From an uncultured Tissierellia bacterium (GTDB lineage: Bacteria > Bacillota > Clostridia > Tissierellales > Peptoniphilaceae), in assembly GCA_947253765.1 (NCBI GenBank), contig CAMYAK010000008.1, positions 14,670 to 78,669 of the forward strand: a stretch of DNA of 64,000 nt, in the 5' to 3' direction. Positions 46,039-54,920 of this stretch are shown here, in pieces. The notes below the pieces were generated by a model, which worked only from the letters and a program-made list of their open reading frames with translations, had not been told where the DNA came from and ran no database searches. The first letter of the stretch is position 1. Each line of letters opens with the position of its first letter. Made by a program: the position numbers and the translations under genes.

Positions 46039-46085
46039 TATAATTCACCAAAGTACCTTAATTGTTCTTTTTTTAAAATTATAAA

Positions 46086-46316
46086 TTATTTGCCTGATAC
46101 TAAAACCAGTCCGATCAAGCTGACCACAAAAACCACAGCACTTATTACGGTAAACTTGTTCAGCATATGGTCCCTATTATGGTAAGCTGATGTACCAAAT
46201 GCGTTGGCATCCTGTCCGTACATAGAGCCCGCACCTGTTTTCGGCTCCATTACGAGTGTCGTCCCTATAATGACTATGCTGGAAATAACCAACAGTATTA
46301 TAAATAAAGTATTCAC
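46086..46316 (-). CDS. secG: Preprotein translocase subunit SecG
   Basis: 76 residues with two hydrophobic segments joined by a short loop containing AGSMYGQDANAFGTSA, the layout of SecG. It assists SecYEG-dependent export. The start is the GTG of MNTLFIIL behind GGTGAGG; an earlier GTG lies inside that site. rnr follows after a terminator. Confidence 0.92.
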   Translation of the reverse strand: MNTLFIILLVISSIVIIGTTLVMEPKTGAGSMYGQDANAFGTSAYHNRDHMLNKFTVISAVVFVVSLIGLVLVSGK

Positions 46317-46357
46317 AATCCTCACCTCTCATCAATAACAGTAGTACTAACCATGGA

Positions 46358-46386
46358 AGTATATCAGATTTCTACATTCTTGGCAA
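46358..46386 (-). promoter_or_regulatory. Promoter of secG
   Basis: TTGCCA, 17 bases, TATACT on the minus strand. The -35 box lies inside the last codons of the ABC permease, which ends at 46372. Confidence 0.8.
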
Positions 46387-48717
46387 ATTCCCACATATGA
46401 ATTTGCTATAAAGCGGTTTTGTCCAAATTCTCTTATTTTCTTTTATTGCTAAAACTATAATCGCTGATTGAATTAATATATATATAATCATTCTATTAAA
46501 TCCATTATATGATATGCTTATTCCCCATCTAAATGAATGAATCCACGGCATATATTTCCACATGTCCGCCTTTAAATATATTCCTGCAAATACCGGCAAA
46601 AGTATTAAAAGAGTATAAGCTGCGATTTTTTTCCAATACGATTTAGATATTTGACAGATAAGTAAAATAAGACTTCCTTGTGAGAAAAGGCTTAAAAAAT
46701 CTAATAAAGTTAGTCCTGCAAAAACAGTAGCAATAGAAAGATCTTCTCCATAATTATTAACCTCCGGTAAAGATACAATTGAAGCGTTTACGGGTAAACA
46801 ATATCCTTTCCACAAAGAACTGAAATAGTAGGGAATAAATCCAATAATTGTTAAAAACAGACACATAATCATTAGAAAAATAATGCGATAACTAATTACC
46901 CTTCTGTGTCCCAAGCTGCTTGTTTTTATTAATTCTTCCATTCCATACTTTTGATCCATAGAAAATAAACTTGCAATAGAAATAAAAATAATAATACTTG
47001 AACTGATTGATAAGATGGTTTGTAACTTATTATTTTTTAAGAAAAATTCTTCAGCTTTTTTATCAACTAAATAAACAGGATTTGCCCCTTTGCCCTCTTC
47101 AACACTTTTATTAATCTGGCCTTTAATTTGATCATAAGCTTCCTTGCCGGCTAAAATTCTTTCAGTGCTATTTAGTTTTCTATAATAATCAAATTGCGAG
47201 AGTTGCCCGCTTTTATATTCTTGTTCAGCTTCGGCAGCTTCTTTTTCAGCCATTTCAAATATTTTATCCATTTCTTCTATTTTGTTATATGTTGATTTGT
47301 TCACAGGTCCTTCTAAAGGTCTTAGGGAACGAAGATAATACTGCCTCTCATAGCTAAAATAGTCATCAGGTTTTGTATCAATTAAAAAACAAGACAAACA
47401 TATAAATAAAATTAGATAAATAATAGCCTTATTATCTACAAAATACCTTAATCCTTCGTTTGTTAAAAGGCTCTTTCCGCTCATTCTTTGTATAATAGTG
47501 CTTGGGTTCTTTTTCTTATATGAAATGATCTGTCTACTCAACAAGGGTATTTCTACAAAGAATAATAAAGTTGTAGTAATTACAATGAAAATAGTCGATG
47601 AAATATCCCGAGCTACAGGAATTCCGAATATAGCCAGGTTTTGATATCTTCCAAATATAGACAAGGAGTCTGAAAGCCCGGGCAAACTAAAAAATGCCAG
47701 GAAATTCCAAATGTAATTAGGGTCTATTAATTTATAGGTAGAAAATGAAATCAATATGAAAAGTAATAGTAATAGGTAAGACCTTGATTTATTTTTTGAT
47801 AATCCGACTAACACGCCTGCTATACCTGAAATAAAAATTGACAATCCGATTTTCCAAATTAGGAAAATTATAAGTAGGTCCTTGATTTTATAGGAACCGG
47901 CGGAGTGGTGGAAGCGCTCTATAGATTGAATTGACCTTTCCATTGGCCCAAAAGCTTCATGACATACACCATATGATAAGATAACTGCGTAAAAAATAAA
48001 AGTTAATATAGCTCCTATTATGCAAATTAAAATAGTCTTTGCTTTGATTATTCTTCTGATTCCTTCCCCGGTAGAGCATAGTAGTTCCCCAATTCCTTGT
48101 TTTTCTTCCAATTCCATACTTATGGAAATTAGTGAAAATGCTAACCATAGAAACACGAAGTCAGCTCTTGCAATCTTATCCAAAAACTCAAAGCCTGACC
48201 AATCTCCAAACTCTAAATCCAATTTCTGCTTCTCTACTCTTCTAAACACCTCTATCTGTTTAGCCAAACTCCTTTTTCCATAAGAATCTTGCCTATAAAG
48301 AGGGTGTTTAAGTCTCTCTCCAAGCCTGTCTGCAATTTGTTTGTAATTATCTCGGGATGTCTTAAAAAAGGCGGATTCTTTTAAAAGGTCAAACCAGACC
48401 CTATCATAAATTTCGAATAAATTATTTTTCTCTTTTAACGACTTTCCTATCGTTTGCTGATCCTCTAAAGTCTGATATGTTTTTTCTTTTTTTTCACTAA
48501 AAAAATTGTAAAAAAAGTCTGTTTCATATTCATCAGTGACTTTTTCTTTATTTGCTTGTCTGATCATGTCCTTTTTTATTAATTGTTCATAACTTGACTG
48601 ATCATTATGAAAAAGTATAAAACAAATTGAAATGAAAAATAAGAATGCGACAATAACTAAATAAAAAGACTTTTGACTTTTAAGCTTATCCCATTCTCCA
48701 GCGATAAGCTTAAACAT
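46372..48717 (-). CDS. Double-length ABC-2-type permease
   Basis: 781 residues built as two similar halves. Each half starts with a membrane helix (LVIVAFLFFISICFILF; IIYLILFICLSCFLI), continues with a charged helical loop of about 130-150 residues on the outside, and ends with five to six helices. This is a fused pair of ABC-2 permeases, as in lantibiotic/bacteriocin immunity and some lipid exporters. It overlaps the ATPase gene by 8 bases with GAGGG before MFKLIAGEW. The sequence is visibly richer in A and T than the flanking housekeeping genes. Substrate unknown. Confidence 0.85.
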   Translation of the reverse strand: MFKLIAGEWDKLKSQKSFYLVIVAFLFFISICFILFHNDQSSYEQLIKKDMIRQANKEKVTDEYETDFFYNFFSEKKEKTYQTLEDQQTIGKSLKEKNNLFEIYDRVWFDLLKESAFFKTSRDNYKQIADRLGERLKHPLYRQDSYGKRSLAKQIEVFRRVEKQKLDLEFGDWSGFEFLDKIARADFVFLWLAFSLISISMELEEKQGIGELLCSTGEGIRRIIKAKTILICIIGAILTFIFYAVILSYGVCHEAFGPMERSIQSIERFHHSAGSYKIKDLLIIFLIWKIGLSIFISGIAGVLVGLSKNKSRSYLLLLLFILISFSTYKLIDPNYIWNFLAFFSLPGLSDSLSIFGRYQNLAIFGIPVARDISSTIFIVITTTLLFFVEIPLLSRQIISYKKKNPSTIIQRMSGKSLLTNEGLRYFVDNKAIIYLILFICLSCFLIDTKPDDYFSYERQYYLRSLRPLEGPVNKSTYNKIEEMDKIFEMAEKEAAEAEQEYKSGQLSQFDYYRKLNSTERILAGKEAYDQIKGQINKSVEEGKGANPVYLVDKKAEEFFLKNNKLQTILSISSSIIIFISIASLFSMDQKYGMEELIKTSSLGHRRVISYRIIFLMIMCLFLTIIGFIPYYFSSLWKGYCLPVNASIVSLPEVNNYGEDLSIATVFAGLTLLDFLSLFSQGSLILLICQISKSYWKKIAAYTLLILLPVFAGIYLKADMWKYMPWIHSFRWGISISYNGFNRMIIYILIQSAIIVLAIKENKRIWTKPLYSKFICGNLPRM

Positions 48718-49621
48718 AGTTATACCCTCTTCCAAAAATATAAAGGTAAACATCCTCTAAACACGGTTCTACGGATTGAAAAACTATTTCTTTTATTGTG
48801 GGTTTTTTTTGAAAATCTCCACAAATTCTCACCAATGTCATGCCGTCAGATTGGACCTGCATTCGACTTATTAAAAAATCTTTTTCAACCGAATTAATAT
48901 ATTCTGTTGGAAGCTTGGCTTCGAACGTCTTATCTTTGAATTCAGATATTATATCCGAAGCCGTAGCATCCATTATAATTTGTCCTTCTTTTATCATAAT
49001 TATCTTACCTGCAATATGCTCGATATCACTTACGACATGTGTCGAAATAAGAATTATCGGGTCATAATCCAGCTTAGATAGGGTGTTTTTTACAGAAATA
49101 CGCTGGGCCGGATCAAGTCCTGCTGTCGGTTCATCTAATAGAATTAAATGAGGGCTTCCAAGGAGAGCCTGGGCAAGCATTAGCCTTCTTTTCATACCAC
49201 CGCTAAGAGATGATATCCTTTGATGCCTTTTCTCCCACAGTTGAACAATTTCCAAATTCTTTTTTACTTCATTATTTCCAATTTTTCCTTTTAGCCCTTT
49301 CAAATGGGCAAAATAGCTTAAAAACTTCTCTACCGAAAAATCCGGATAAGGATCTGCTTCCTGAGGCATATAACCTATATAAGATTTATACCGACTGACG
49401 TTTTTTTTCAAAATAATATTATCCAGGGATATCTGCCCTTGTTCCGGCTCAATAATACCGGCTAAAAGCTTGAATAAAGTCGACTTCCCTGCCCCATTTG
49501 GCCCAAGTATTCCATAAATTCCGGAGCCAAATTCAAAACTGCTTTCTTTTAAAGCATATATTAACTTATTATTGTTACCCTTGTATGTTTTTTGTATTTT
49601 TTCCGCTATCAGCGTATTCAT
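48710..49621 (-). CDS. ABC transporter ATP-binding protein
   Basis: 303 residues: Walker A GPNGAGKST, Q-loop GYMPQEADPYPD, signature LSGGMKRRLMLAQ, Walker B HLILLDEPTAGLDPAQR and the H-loop STHVVSDIEH, then a C-terminal extension of about 80 residues. This is the CcmA/NatA type that works with ABC-2 permeases, encoded next. It lies 2 bases after the lipoprotein gene. Part of the four-gene island. Confidence 0.93.
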   Translation of the reverse strand: MNTLIAEKIQKTYKGNNNKLIYALKESSFEFGSGIYGILGPNGAGKSTLFKLLAGIIEPEQGQISLDNIILKKNVSRYKSYIGYMPQEADPYPDFSVEKFLSYFAHLKGLKGKIGNNEVKKNLEIVQLWEKRHQRISSLSGGMKRRLMLAQALLGSPHLILLDEPTAGLDPAQRISVKNTLSKLDYDPIILISTHVVSDIEHIAGKIIMIKEGQIIMDATASDIISEFKDKTFEAKLPTEYINSVEKDFLISRMQVQSDGMTLVRICGDFQKKPTIKEIVFQSVEPCLEDVYLYIFGRGYNYV

Positions 49622-49623
49622 AA

Positions 49624-50835
49624 TTAATTTTCCTGTAAAAGTTTATGCCCTTCAGGATTTATTAAATGAAGTCCTTCAGAATTTATAATAAGCAGCTTAT
49701 CCGAACCGTAGATCAAGCACCAACCATCCGAAGTTACAGAGCACATATAATTACCATGCTTTTTTACTAAGCTGTCTTCTATGAAAGTTTCTTTCCCTGT
49801 TTGTAAATTTTTTACAAACATTTTCACTTTGGAGTTTTCCTCCAAATCTCCGTTACCACTTCCATATGCTTTGCTTATCCAAGTTACTCCGGAAGGAACC
49901 TCGTACTTATATTTCCCATTAGAAATACAAACTTGTGGCCAAGGTATTTCTCTTTCAATGTCTGTTTCTACTTTATTTCCCTCATCATCTATATATTGAA
50001 GTCGACCAAGTGGTTTTTTATTTTGAGAAATTGCCGGACAAATAGTCCTCATTAGTTTACCTTCATCCTCATTTATTAACTGAGTTCCGTATCTTTGACC
50101 TTTATAAAAGTCCTGTTCTTCAAAAATCTTTCCCTTTCCTTGATCTTTGTCAAAAAGATAAGCCTTAATTGGGCTATCCTCATCAGAAAGAAGAGCACTC
50201 AAATAAATTTTATCTTTAAATGGAAAAATTTCTTGGACTGTAATATCTTTTCCTCCATCCAATTCATCCGGAAACGAGATAATATCTCCTATATTTCCTT
50301 TTTCTTCTGAAATAGGAACAATGCTTGATATGCTATTCCCTTCACTTCCCAATTTGGTTTCAACTAAATAAAAATAACCTTTGCTGTAACAAATCTTATT
50401 GTTCCAAAAATTGACATCTCCATTTATAACATTTGACCTTTGCCCTCCCTCCCGGGGCAAACGGTAAAATCCCTGTTCTTCACATAAGTACAATTTTCCA
50501 TTTACAAAGAATATCTGTGGATTCAAACCGGCATAAGCATCGCTTGCCTGTTTCAACTCATCGTTTCCAGACAACTCTTTCCAAGTATAATTATCTGTGC
50601 TAAGCATTACAGGCGTTAATGTTTCCTTATCCACATAATACAATAAATTATCCAGGCTTAAATAGAACCCTTCTTTCGTTTCCGCTACAGGATGGCCGTA
50701 AACATTGTGATAGTAGGATGAATTATCGGTTATAGCCTCGTTATTATTGTTTTTTTCTTGCGTTTCATCCTTTCCGCAGCCCATAAACAAAACAAGGAAA
50801 AAAGCTAAAAATACTATAAGTGTTTTCCTGCTCAT
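49624..50835 (-). CDS. Lipoprotein of unknown function, beta-propeller-like
   Basis: 403 residues from MSRKTLIVFLAFF. The signal ends LFMGC with C20 as the lipid-modified residue (the -3 and -2 positions are unusual), followed by a Asn/Glu-rich linker. The rest is a series of beta-strand-rich repeats with aromatic and Gly turns (such as KEGFYLSLDNLLYYVDKET, NGKLYLCEEQGFYRLPRE), reminiscent of DUF5050-like propellers; I could not assign a family. It lies between the small secreted protein and the ABC genes, suggesting it is an extracellular sensor, chaperone or immunity partner. Confidence 0.75.
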   Translation of the reverse strand: MSRKTLIVFLAFFLVLFMGCGKDETQEKNNNNEAITDNSSYYHNVYGHPVAETKEGFYLSLDNLLYYVDKETLTPVMLSTDNYTWKELSGNDELKQASDAYAGLNPQIFFVNGKLYLCEEQGFYRLPREGGQRSNVINGDVNFWNNKICYSKGYFYLVETKLGSEGNSISSIVPISEEKGNIGDIISFPDELDGGKDITVQEIFPFKDKIYLSALLSDEDSPIKAYLFDKDQGKGKIFEEQDFYKGQRYGTQLINEDEGKLMRTICPAISQNKKPLGRLQYIDDEGNKVETDIEREIPWPQVCISNGKYKYEVPSGVTWISKAYGSGNGDLEENSKVKMFVKNLQTGKETFIEDSLVKKHGNYMCSVTSDGWCLIYGSDKLLIINSEGLHLINPEGHKLLQEN

Positions 50836-50851
50836 AATGGTAATCACCTAT

Positions 50852-51205
50852 TTAATCATTTATTTCAGTTACTGTATAAACACTGTTTCCATTTTGTTTA
50901 AGTGTTGTAGATGCTCTATAAATATTGCCATATTTTATTGAAAAATATCCAGACCATGTTGAAGTTGATCCTGTACCATTTACGTTTCTTAGATGAAACG
51001 TTCCATCTTGCGTATAATATACTGTTCCATAGCCTCCCGGGTATTTTCCAGAAATTGAATGGGATGATGACTTTCCACCTGTTCCTATAGTTACACTAAT
51101 GTTAAAGCCGTTATACCACGAGCTTGCAGCTATTGAGTTTTTCAAAGGGAAAATTAAACAACAAATTAAAACCAGAGACAAAAATAGTAATACAATACGT
51201 TTCAT
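50852..51205 (-). CDS. Small secreted Gly/Ser/Tyr-rich protein, unknown
   Basis: 117 residues with a clear Sec signal peptide (MKRIVLLFLSLVLICCLIF, cut probably after NSIAA). The mature part is about 90 residues, Cys-free, rich in Gly, Ser, Thr and Tyr with alternating hydrophobic residues (WSGYFSIKYGNIYRASTTL), consistent with a small beta fold. No family recognised. It is first in an operon behind a near-consensus promoter and AAGGAGG, so it should be the most highly made product. A secreted effector or bacteriocin-like protein is possible but unproven. Confidence 0.7.
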   Translation of the reverse strand: MKRIVLLFLSLVLICCLIFPLKNSIAASSWYNGFNISVTIGTGGKSSSHSISGKYPGGYGTVYYTQDGTFHLRNVNGTGSTSTWSGYFSIKYGNIYRASTTLKQNGNSVYTVTEIND

Positions 51206-51244
51206 AATTACCTCCTTATTAAAATTAGTGTTATCGTTTTCCTA

Positions 51245-51273
51245 ATTATATAGCTAATATTTGATATATTCAA
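51245..51273 (-). promoter_or_regulatory. Strong promoter of the four-gene island
   Basis: TTGAAT, 17 bases, TATAAT on the minus strand, about 40 bases before the start codon of the small secreted protein. Confidence 0.88.
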
Positions 51274-51321
51274 GTCGTTATGCCGCTATTTATACTTTGA
51301 AGGATTGTTTATAAGATGTTA

Positions 51322-51981
51322 TTACAAACAAACTTTATCTTTTAACTTTTCAAAGGTCTTGTCCCCAATCCCGGGAATCTTTTTCAACTCCTCCAAACTC
51401 TTAAAAGGTCCGGCTTGCCTATAATCTATTATATCTTGGGCCCTGGCAGGCCCTATTGAAGGCAAGGAAGTGAGCTCATCGAGGCCGGCCTTGTTTATGT
51501 TGACCTTTCCTTTACTTTTTCCGGATTCCGGCCCGCCGACTTGATTGAGTGTAGAAAGGCCAGCCGGCCCATCCCCTTCTTTGGGAACAAAGATCTTCAT
51601 TTCGTCCTGTAATTTCATGGCCAGATTTATCCCGGAAAGATCGGCCTTATCTTTAAGGCCACCGGCCGCTTCTATGGCCTGCTCAACTCGGTCACCCTCA
51701 TTGAATTCATATAGGCCCGGCTTATTGACCCGGCCGTCAACGTGGACAAGGATCTTTTTATTCTCCGGCTCCGTGGAACTTTGGTCTTGGTCAACTTTTC
51801 CGGCTGGGCTCTTCTCCTCCCCGGAATTTCCATTTTCTGATATAGCCTCCCCGGTATCGGACAGGTCCTCCTCACTTATACTTGGTCCCTTTTCCTGATG
51901 AGTTAAAAGCCTTATGCCCAGGACAATAAAAACCGCCGTTATGCCTGTAAGCAAAAACTTTTCCCACCGCAGGCGCTTCAT
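51322..51981 (-). CDS. comEA: ComEA-like DNA-binding protein
   Basis: 219 residues: membrane anchor (about 12-28), a low-complexity acidic/Ser-rich linker, an SLBB domain (ILVHVDGRVNKPGLYEFNEGD region) and two helix-hairpin-helix motifs (LTSLPSIGPARAQDIIDYR, LKKIPGIGDKTFEKLKD) at the C-terminus. In competent bacteria ComEA binds incoming DNA outside the membrane. No comEC or comEB follows in the window. It starts one base after the rsfS stop. Confidence 0.92.
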   Translation of the reverse strand: MKRLRWEKFLLTGITAVFIVLGIRLLTHQEKGPSISEEDLSDTGEAISENGNSGEEKSPAGKVDQDQSSTEPENKKILVHVDGRVNKPGLYEFNEGDRVEQAIEAAGGLKDKADLSGINLAMKLQDEMKIFVPKEGDGPAGLSTLNQVGGPESGKSKGKVNINKAGLDELTSLPSIGPARAQDIIDYRQAGPFKSLEELKKIPGIGDKTFEKLKDKVCL

Positions 51982-51982
51982 A

Positions 51983-52330
51983 TTAAACCTCTACTTTATC
52001 CGTCCAAAGTGCTTCCAAGTTATAAAATTCTCTGGTTGAGGAAGTAAAAATATGGACTATGGTCTCGGAGCAGTCCAGGAGGATCCAGGATCCCTCTCTA
52101 AAACCTTCGACCTTTAATGCCGGGCTTCCCGCCTTGGCCAAGGCCTCTTCAATTGCATCGGCAATAGCCTGGGTATGGTTCTTGTTTCTTCCTGTCATTA
52201 CTATGAAAAAGTCGCTGATCCCCGCACTCTGATCTATTTTTATACATTTTATATCCTGGGCCAATTTATCATCGGCCGTCTTTATAATAAGTTCATTTTT
52301 TTCAAGGATTTTCTTATCTATGTTTTTCAA
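51983..52330 (-). CDS. rsfS: Ribosome silencing factor RsfS
   Basis: 115 residues with KCIKIDQSAGISDFFIVMTGRN, GSWILLDCSETIVHIF and REFYNLEALW, all typical of the RsfS/Iojap fold. It binds L14 on the 50S subunit and blocks subunit joining. The start is TTG behind AAAGGA. Member of yhbY-nadD-yqeK-rsfS-comEA. Confidence 0.95.
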   Translation of the reverse strand: MKNIDKKILEKNELIIKTADDKLAQDIKCIKIDQSAGISDFFIVMTGRNKNHTQAIADAIEEALAKAGSPALKVEGFREGSWILLDCSETIVHIFTSSTREFYNLEALWTDKVEV

Positions 52331-52362
52331 TTTATTTCCTTTCCGGTGCCTCCACCATATTC

Positions 52363-53007
52363 CTATTTATCCTTATTTTCTTTTTGTCCAATATGTAATA
52401 ATAGAGCGTTCCTTGATTCCAGGCTTCTTGGGTCTATATATTTCCCCTTTTCCAACAGGTATATAAGAGACCTGTTTAGGCAATCAAGGGTCCCCTTGTC
52501 CAGGTCCTCAAGTGCTGATTTTCTCAGTTCCCCAAGACCTTCAAAATCCCTTCCGGGTTCAATCATATCCGATGTGTAAATTATCTTGTCCAACTTGCTC
52601 ATGTTGCTGTTGCCCAGGGTATGGCTTTCTATGGCTTTCAAGCAGTATTGATCATCCAAGCCGTAATGGATTTTTGCCCAAACTTCCCCAAGCTCCGCAT
52701 GAAGGCCCACTGAAGGCCTATACTTGGAAATATCCTCTCCATTTTCCTCAAGGACCTTTAGAATTTTGCCCTCGTTATGCTTGGCACAGTCATGGAGTAG
52801 GGCTGCTGCCGCACATTCTTTCTTATCTTCTCCATAGAGTTCAGCTAAGACCAGGGCAGTCTTTAAGACCCCTAAAGAATGTTGGTATCTTGATTCCTTT
52901 ATCTCTTTTTTCAGTTCGGCATTCCATCCCTTAAAGGGAGACTCCTCAAGGAAGTCCAGTGAAACTGAATCAACCAGCGAATCGAAATCCTCACTATTTT
53001 TAGTCAA
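52363..53007 (-). CDS. yqeK: YqeK-like HD-domain hydrolase
   Basis: 214 residues with the HD metal motif (HSLGVLKTALVLAELYG, then ALLHDCAKH) of the YqeK family, diadenosine tetraphosphate (Ap4A) hydrolases. The C-terminus includes TSDMIEPGRDFEGL, a family signature. The start is TTG behind GGGGG and overlaps nadD by 8 bases. Confidence 0.93.
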   Translation of the reverse strand: MTKNSEDFDSLVDSVSLDFLEESPFKGWNAELKKEIKESRYQHSLGVLKTALVLAELYGEDKKECAAAALLHDCAKHNEGKILKVLEENGEDISKYRPSVGLHAELGEVWAKIHYGLDDQYCLKAIESHTLGNSNMSKLDKIIYTSDMIEPGRDFEGLGELRKSALEDLDKGTLDCLNRSLIYLLEKGKYIDPRSLESRNALLLHIGQKENKDK

Positions 53008-53602
53008 AATATAGCCCCCTGCTTTTTATATATGCAATAACCTTTTCGGGAATAATGTATTTTAAGCTCTCTTTTTTTCTTATAGATTGCCTTATTTTGG
53101 ATGATGAAAAGTCCGTATGAAAGCGTCCGAAAAAGCTTATTTCTCCCCCCATAGCCCGGTACTTTTCAAGCCGATGGCCAAAGTCATCATCCACCCCAAG
53201 CCTTGCACACACCAAAAGCCTGGTCTTCTTTAAAAGCTCCTGCCACTCGTGCCAGCTTTCCAAGTCCCTAAAGGAGTCTCCCCCTATTATCATTGCCGGC
53301 CTGTCTATATTCTTCTCTTTAGAAATTTGACTTATCGTGTCTATTGTGTAGCAGGCTTTTTCAGCATAGATCTCCCTTTTATCGATCTTGAATTTAGGAT
53401 TGTCCGATATTGCCAATTCAAGCATCTTCAGCCTGTCCTCTACATTGCCTGACCTGTCGCTTTTGTGGGGCGGCGAGAAAACCGGCAAAAAATATATGGA
53501 ATCCAAATTAAAAGCTGCCAGAGCTTCTTCTGCAACTATGAGGTGGCCCATATGAACCGGATCAAAAGTTCCTCCATATATTGCAAACTTCTCATCAAAC
53601 AT
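53000..53602 (-). CDS. nadD: Nicotinate-nucleotide adenylyltransferase
   Basis: 200 residues with GGTFDPVHMGHLIVAEEAL, holding the HxGH nucleotidyltransferase motif, and the C-terminal FSSSKIRQSIRK (S/T-x-x-R). It makes deamido-NAD in NAD synthesis. Normal length; AGGGGATAGG before the ATG. Confidence 0.96.
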   Translation of the reverse strand: MFDEKFAIYGGTFDPVHMGHLIVAEEALAAFNLDSIYFLPVFSPPHKSDRSGNVEDRLKMLELAISDNPKFKIDKREIYAEKACYTIDTISQISKEKNIDRPAMIIGGDSFRDLESWHEWQELLKKTRLLVCARLGVDDDFGHRLEKYRAMGGEISFFGRFHTDFSSSKIRQSIRKKESLKYIIPEKVIAYIKSRGLYFD

Positions 53603-53621
53603 CGGCTTTTCCTATCCCCTC

Positions 53622-53909
53622 TTATTCAGGCAGGGTAATAATCTTCTTTTTTGAAGGTCTGTATATTACAAGCTTGCTCCCCATCTGAGATACAAACTCG
53701 GCTCCCAGCTCATCTATGATTTTGTCTGCCTCTTCTCCGGCTTCAAGCCCTGAATTATCAAGAAATTTAATTTTCACCAGCTCTTTAGCGTTCAACTGGT
53801 CATCAAGGTCTTTTATCAAGTGGTCGCTTATTCCGCCCTTTCCGACTATAAGGCTTACTTTCAAAGAGTTTGCCAAAGACTTTAAGTAGCTCCTCTGTTT
53901 TCCTTTCAA
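53622..53909 (-). CDS. yhbY: YhbY-type CRM-domain RNA-binding protein
   Basis: 95 residues forming a single CRM domain with LIVGKGGISDHLIKDLDDQL and the AKELVKIKFLDN segment. It associates with pre-50S particles. The start is TTG six bases after AAGGAG. It heads the nadD-yqeK-rsfS-comEA group; the obgE gene that often precedes yhbY is 42 kb away here. Confidence 0.93.
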   Translation of the reverse strand: MKGKQRSYLKSLANSLKVSLIVGKGGISDHLIKDLDDQLNAKELVKIKFLDNSGLEAGEEADKIIDELGAEFVSQMGSKLVIYRPSKKKIITLPE

Positions 53910-53944
53910 AACTATCTCCTTCTGAAAATTAATAAAATACTTTA

Positions 53945-53969
53945 CTTAAACCGTTTAACGGTATTTAAG
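53945..53969. repeat. Inverted repeat upstream of yhbY
   Basis: CTTAAA-CCGTT-T-AACGG-TA-TTTAAG: nested palindromes with a one-base centre, better suited to a DNA operator than to an RNA hairpin. It lies 36 bases before yhbY and 39 bases after the pilus operon ends at 54008. Confidence 0.6.
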
Positions 53970-54007
53970 CCAAATCAACTTACTATCAAATGATATATAA
54001 GTATTTA

Positions 54008-54907
54008 TCAATCTTCAAGGGCAGGCCAGCTTAATTTATATGTCTTTTTATCCTGCTTGACAAAAGCTGTCCCTTTTTTAGATATATTTGATATTTGGTC
54101 GAAATCTTCGTCTCCCACATCTTCACCTTCGTATGAAAGTATCTTTTTAATGCCCTTTTCTGTCGGCATCAAAATATAAGAGTCATCTATGTTCGGTTCA
54201 TCGATTTTAGGCTTATTGATCAGCCTTTTTAAGTTCCCGTTAAAATCAAGCTCAACCCAGAACTTGTTTTTCTTGCCGTATAAAGATTTTTTCCCCATCT
54301 TCAATGTTTCATAGCTATTGGGTGAAACCCTATTACCCTCTTCATCCACAAGATAATATCCTGTTTTATCCTTAAGGATGGCCCGCTTTTTATACCAGCC
54401 GAAAACAAAATTACCTTCTATAGGCAGCTTTCTATATATGCTTAATAGGTCCTTCATCTTATCCTTGAAAGAGTCCTCACTAAGGTATTCCCTGAATTCA
54501 TTGATTAAGGAAAAGGCATAGGCCTCCTTACCGTTCTCCAACATTTGGCCATAAAAGCTGTCAATAAGATCCTGTTCTTTGGCCAGGCCCCTGTGTTTTT
54601 CCAGCAGGGATTTAACCTTGACATAATCTTTTTTTCCCATAAGAGCTTTAAGTTTCAAAAGTATAAATTTTTTATCTGATTTTTTCCCTGCCCTATCTAT
54701 AAGCCTTATGGCCTCTTTATAGTAACCCTCGGAAATCAGGATGTTCAATTCATTTAATTCCTTTTTCTCCTCATATTTGCTCCTTACCATAGTCCTGTAT
54801 CCATGGAAATTTTTTACCATAAAAATTAAAAAGAGCATGATTGGCAGGGATACTATTAAAAACTTGTTCACCACAACAGATTGGTAAGCTTTTTTTCTAT
54901 TAAACAT
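54008..54907 (-). CDS. Membrane protein with helical-repeat and WG-like regions, end of tad operon
   Basis: 299 residues: membrane helix near the N-terminus (about 16-30), a helical region resembling tetratricopeptide repeats (ILISEGYYKEAIRLIDRAGKK, ALMGKKDYVKVKSLLEKH), then a beta region with WG-repeat-like spacing (YYLVDEEGNRVSPNSY, FWVELDFNGNLKRL). Function unknown. It is 13 bases after the TadE-like gene and so probably an accessory pilus protein. Confidence 0.75.
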   Translation of the reverse strand: MFNRKKAYQSVVVNKFLIVSLPIMLFLIFMVKNFHGYRTMVRSKYEEKKELNELNILISEGYYKEAIRLIDRAGKKSDKKFILLKLKALMGKKDYVKVKSLLEKHRGLAKEQDLIDSFYGQMLENGKEAYAFSLINEFREYLSEDSFKDKMKDLLSIYRKLPIEGNFVFGWYKKRAILKDKTGYYLVDEEGNRVSPNSYETLKMGKKSLYGKKNKFWVELDFNGNLKRLINKPKIDEPNIDDSYILMPTEKGIKKILSYEGEDVGDEDFDQISNISKKGTAFVKQDKKTYKLSWPALED

Positions 54908-54920
54908 AACTCTACGCTTT

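Noticed and set aside
43342..46085. tmRNA gene near smpB and rnr
   Set aside because: The gaps are too short, and no tRNA-like ends or tag-peptide frame were seen.
50852..51205. Lactococcin 972 family bacteriocin
   Set aside because: The secreted size and neighbouring ABC genes fit, but the conserved His/Lys motifs and Trp pattern of that family are absent from the mature sequence.
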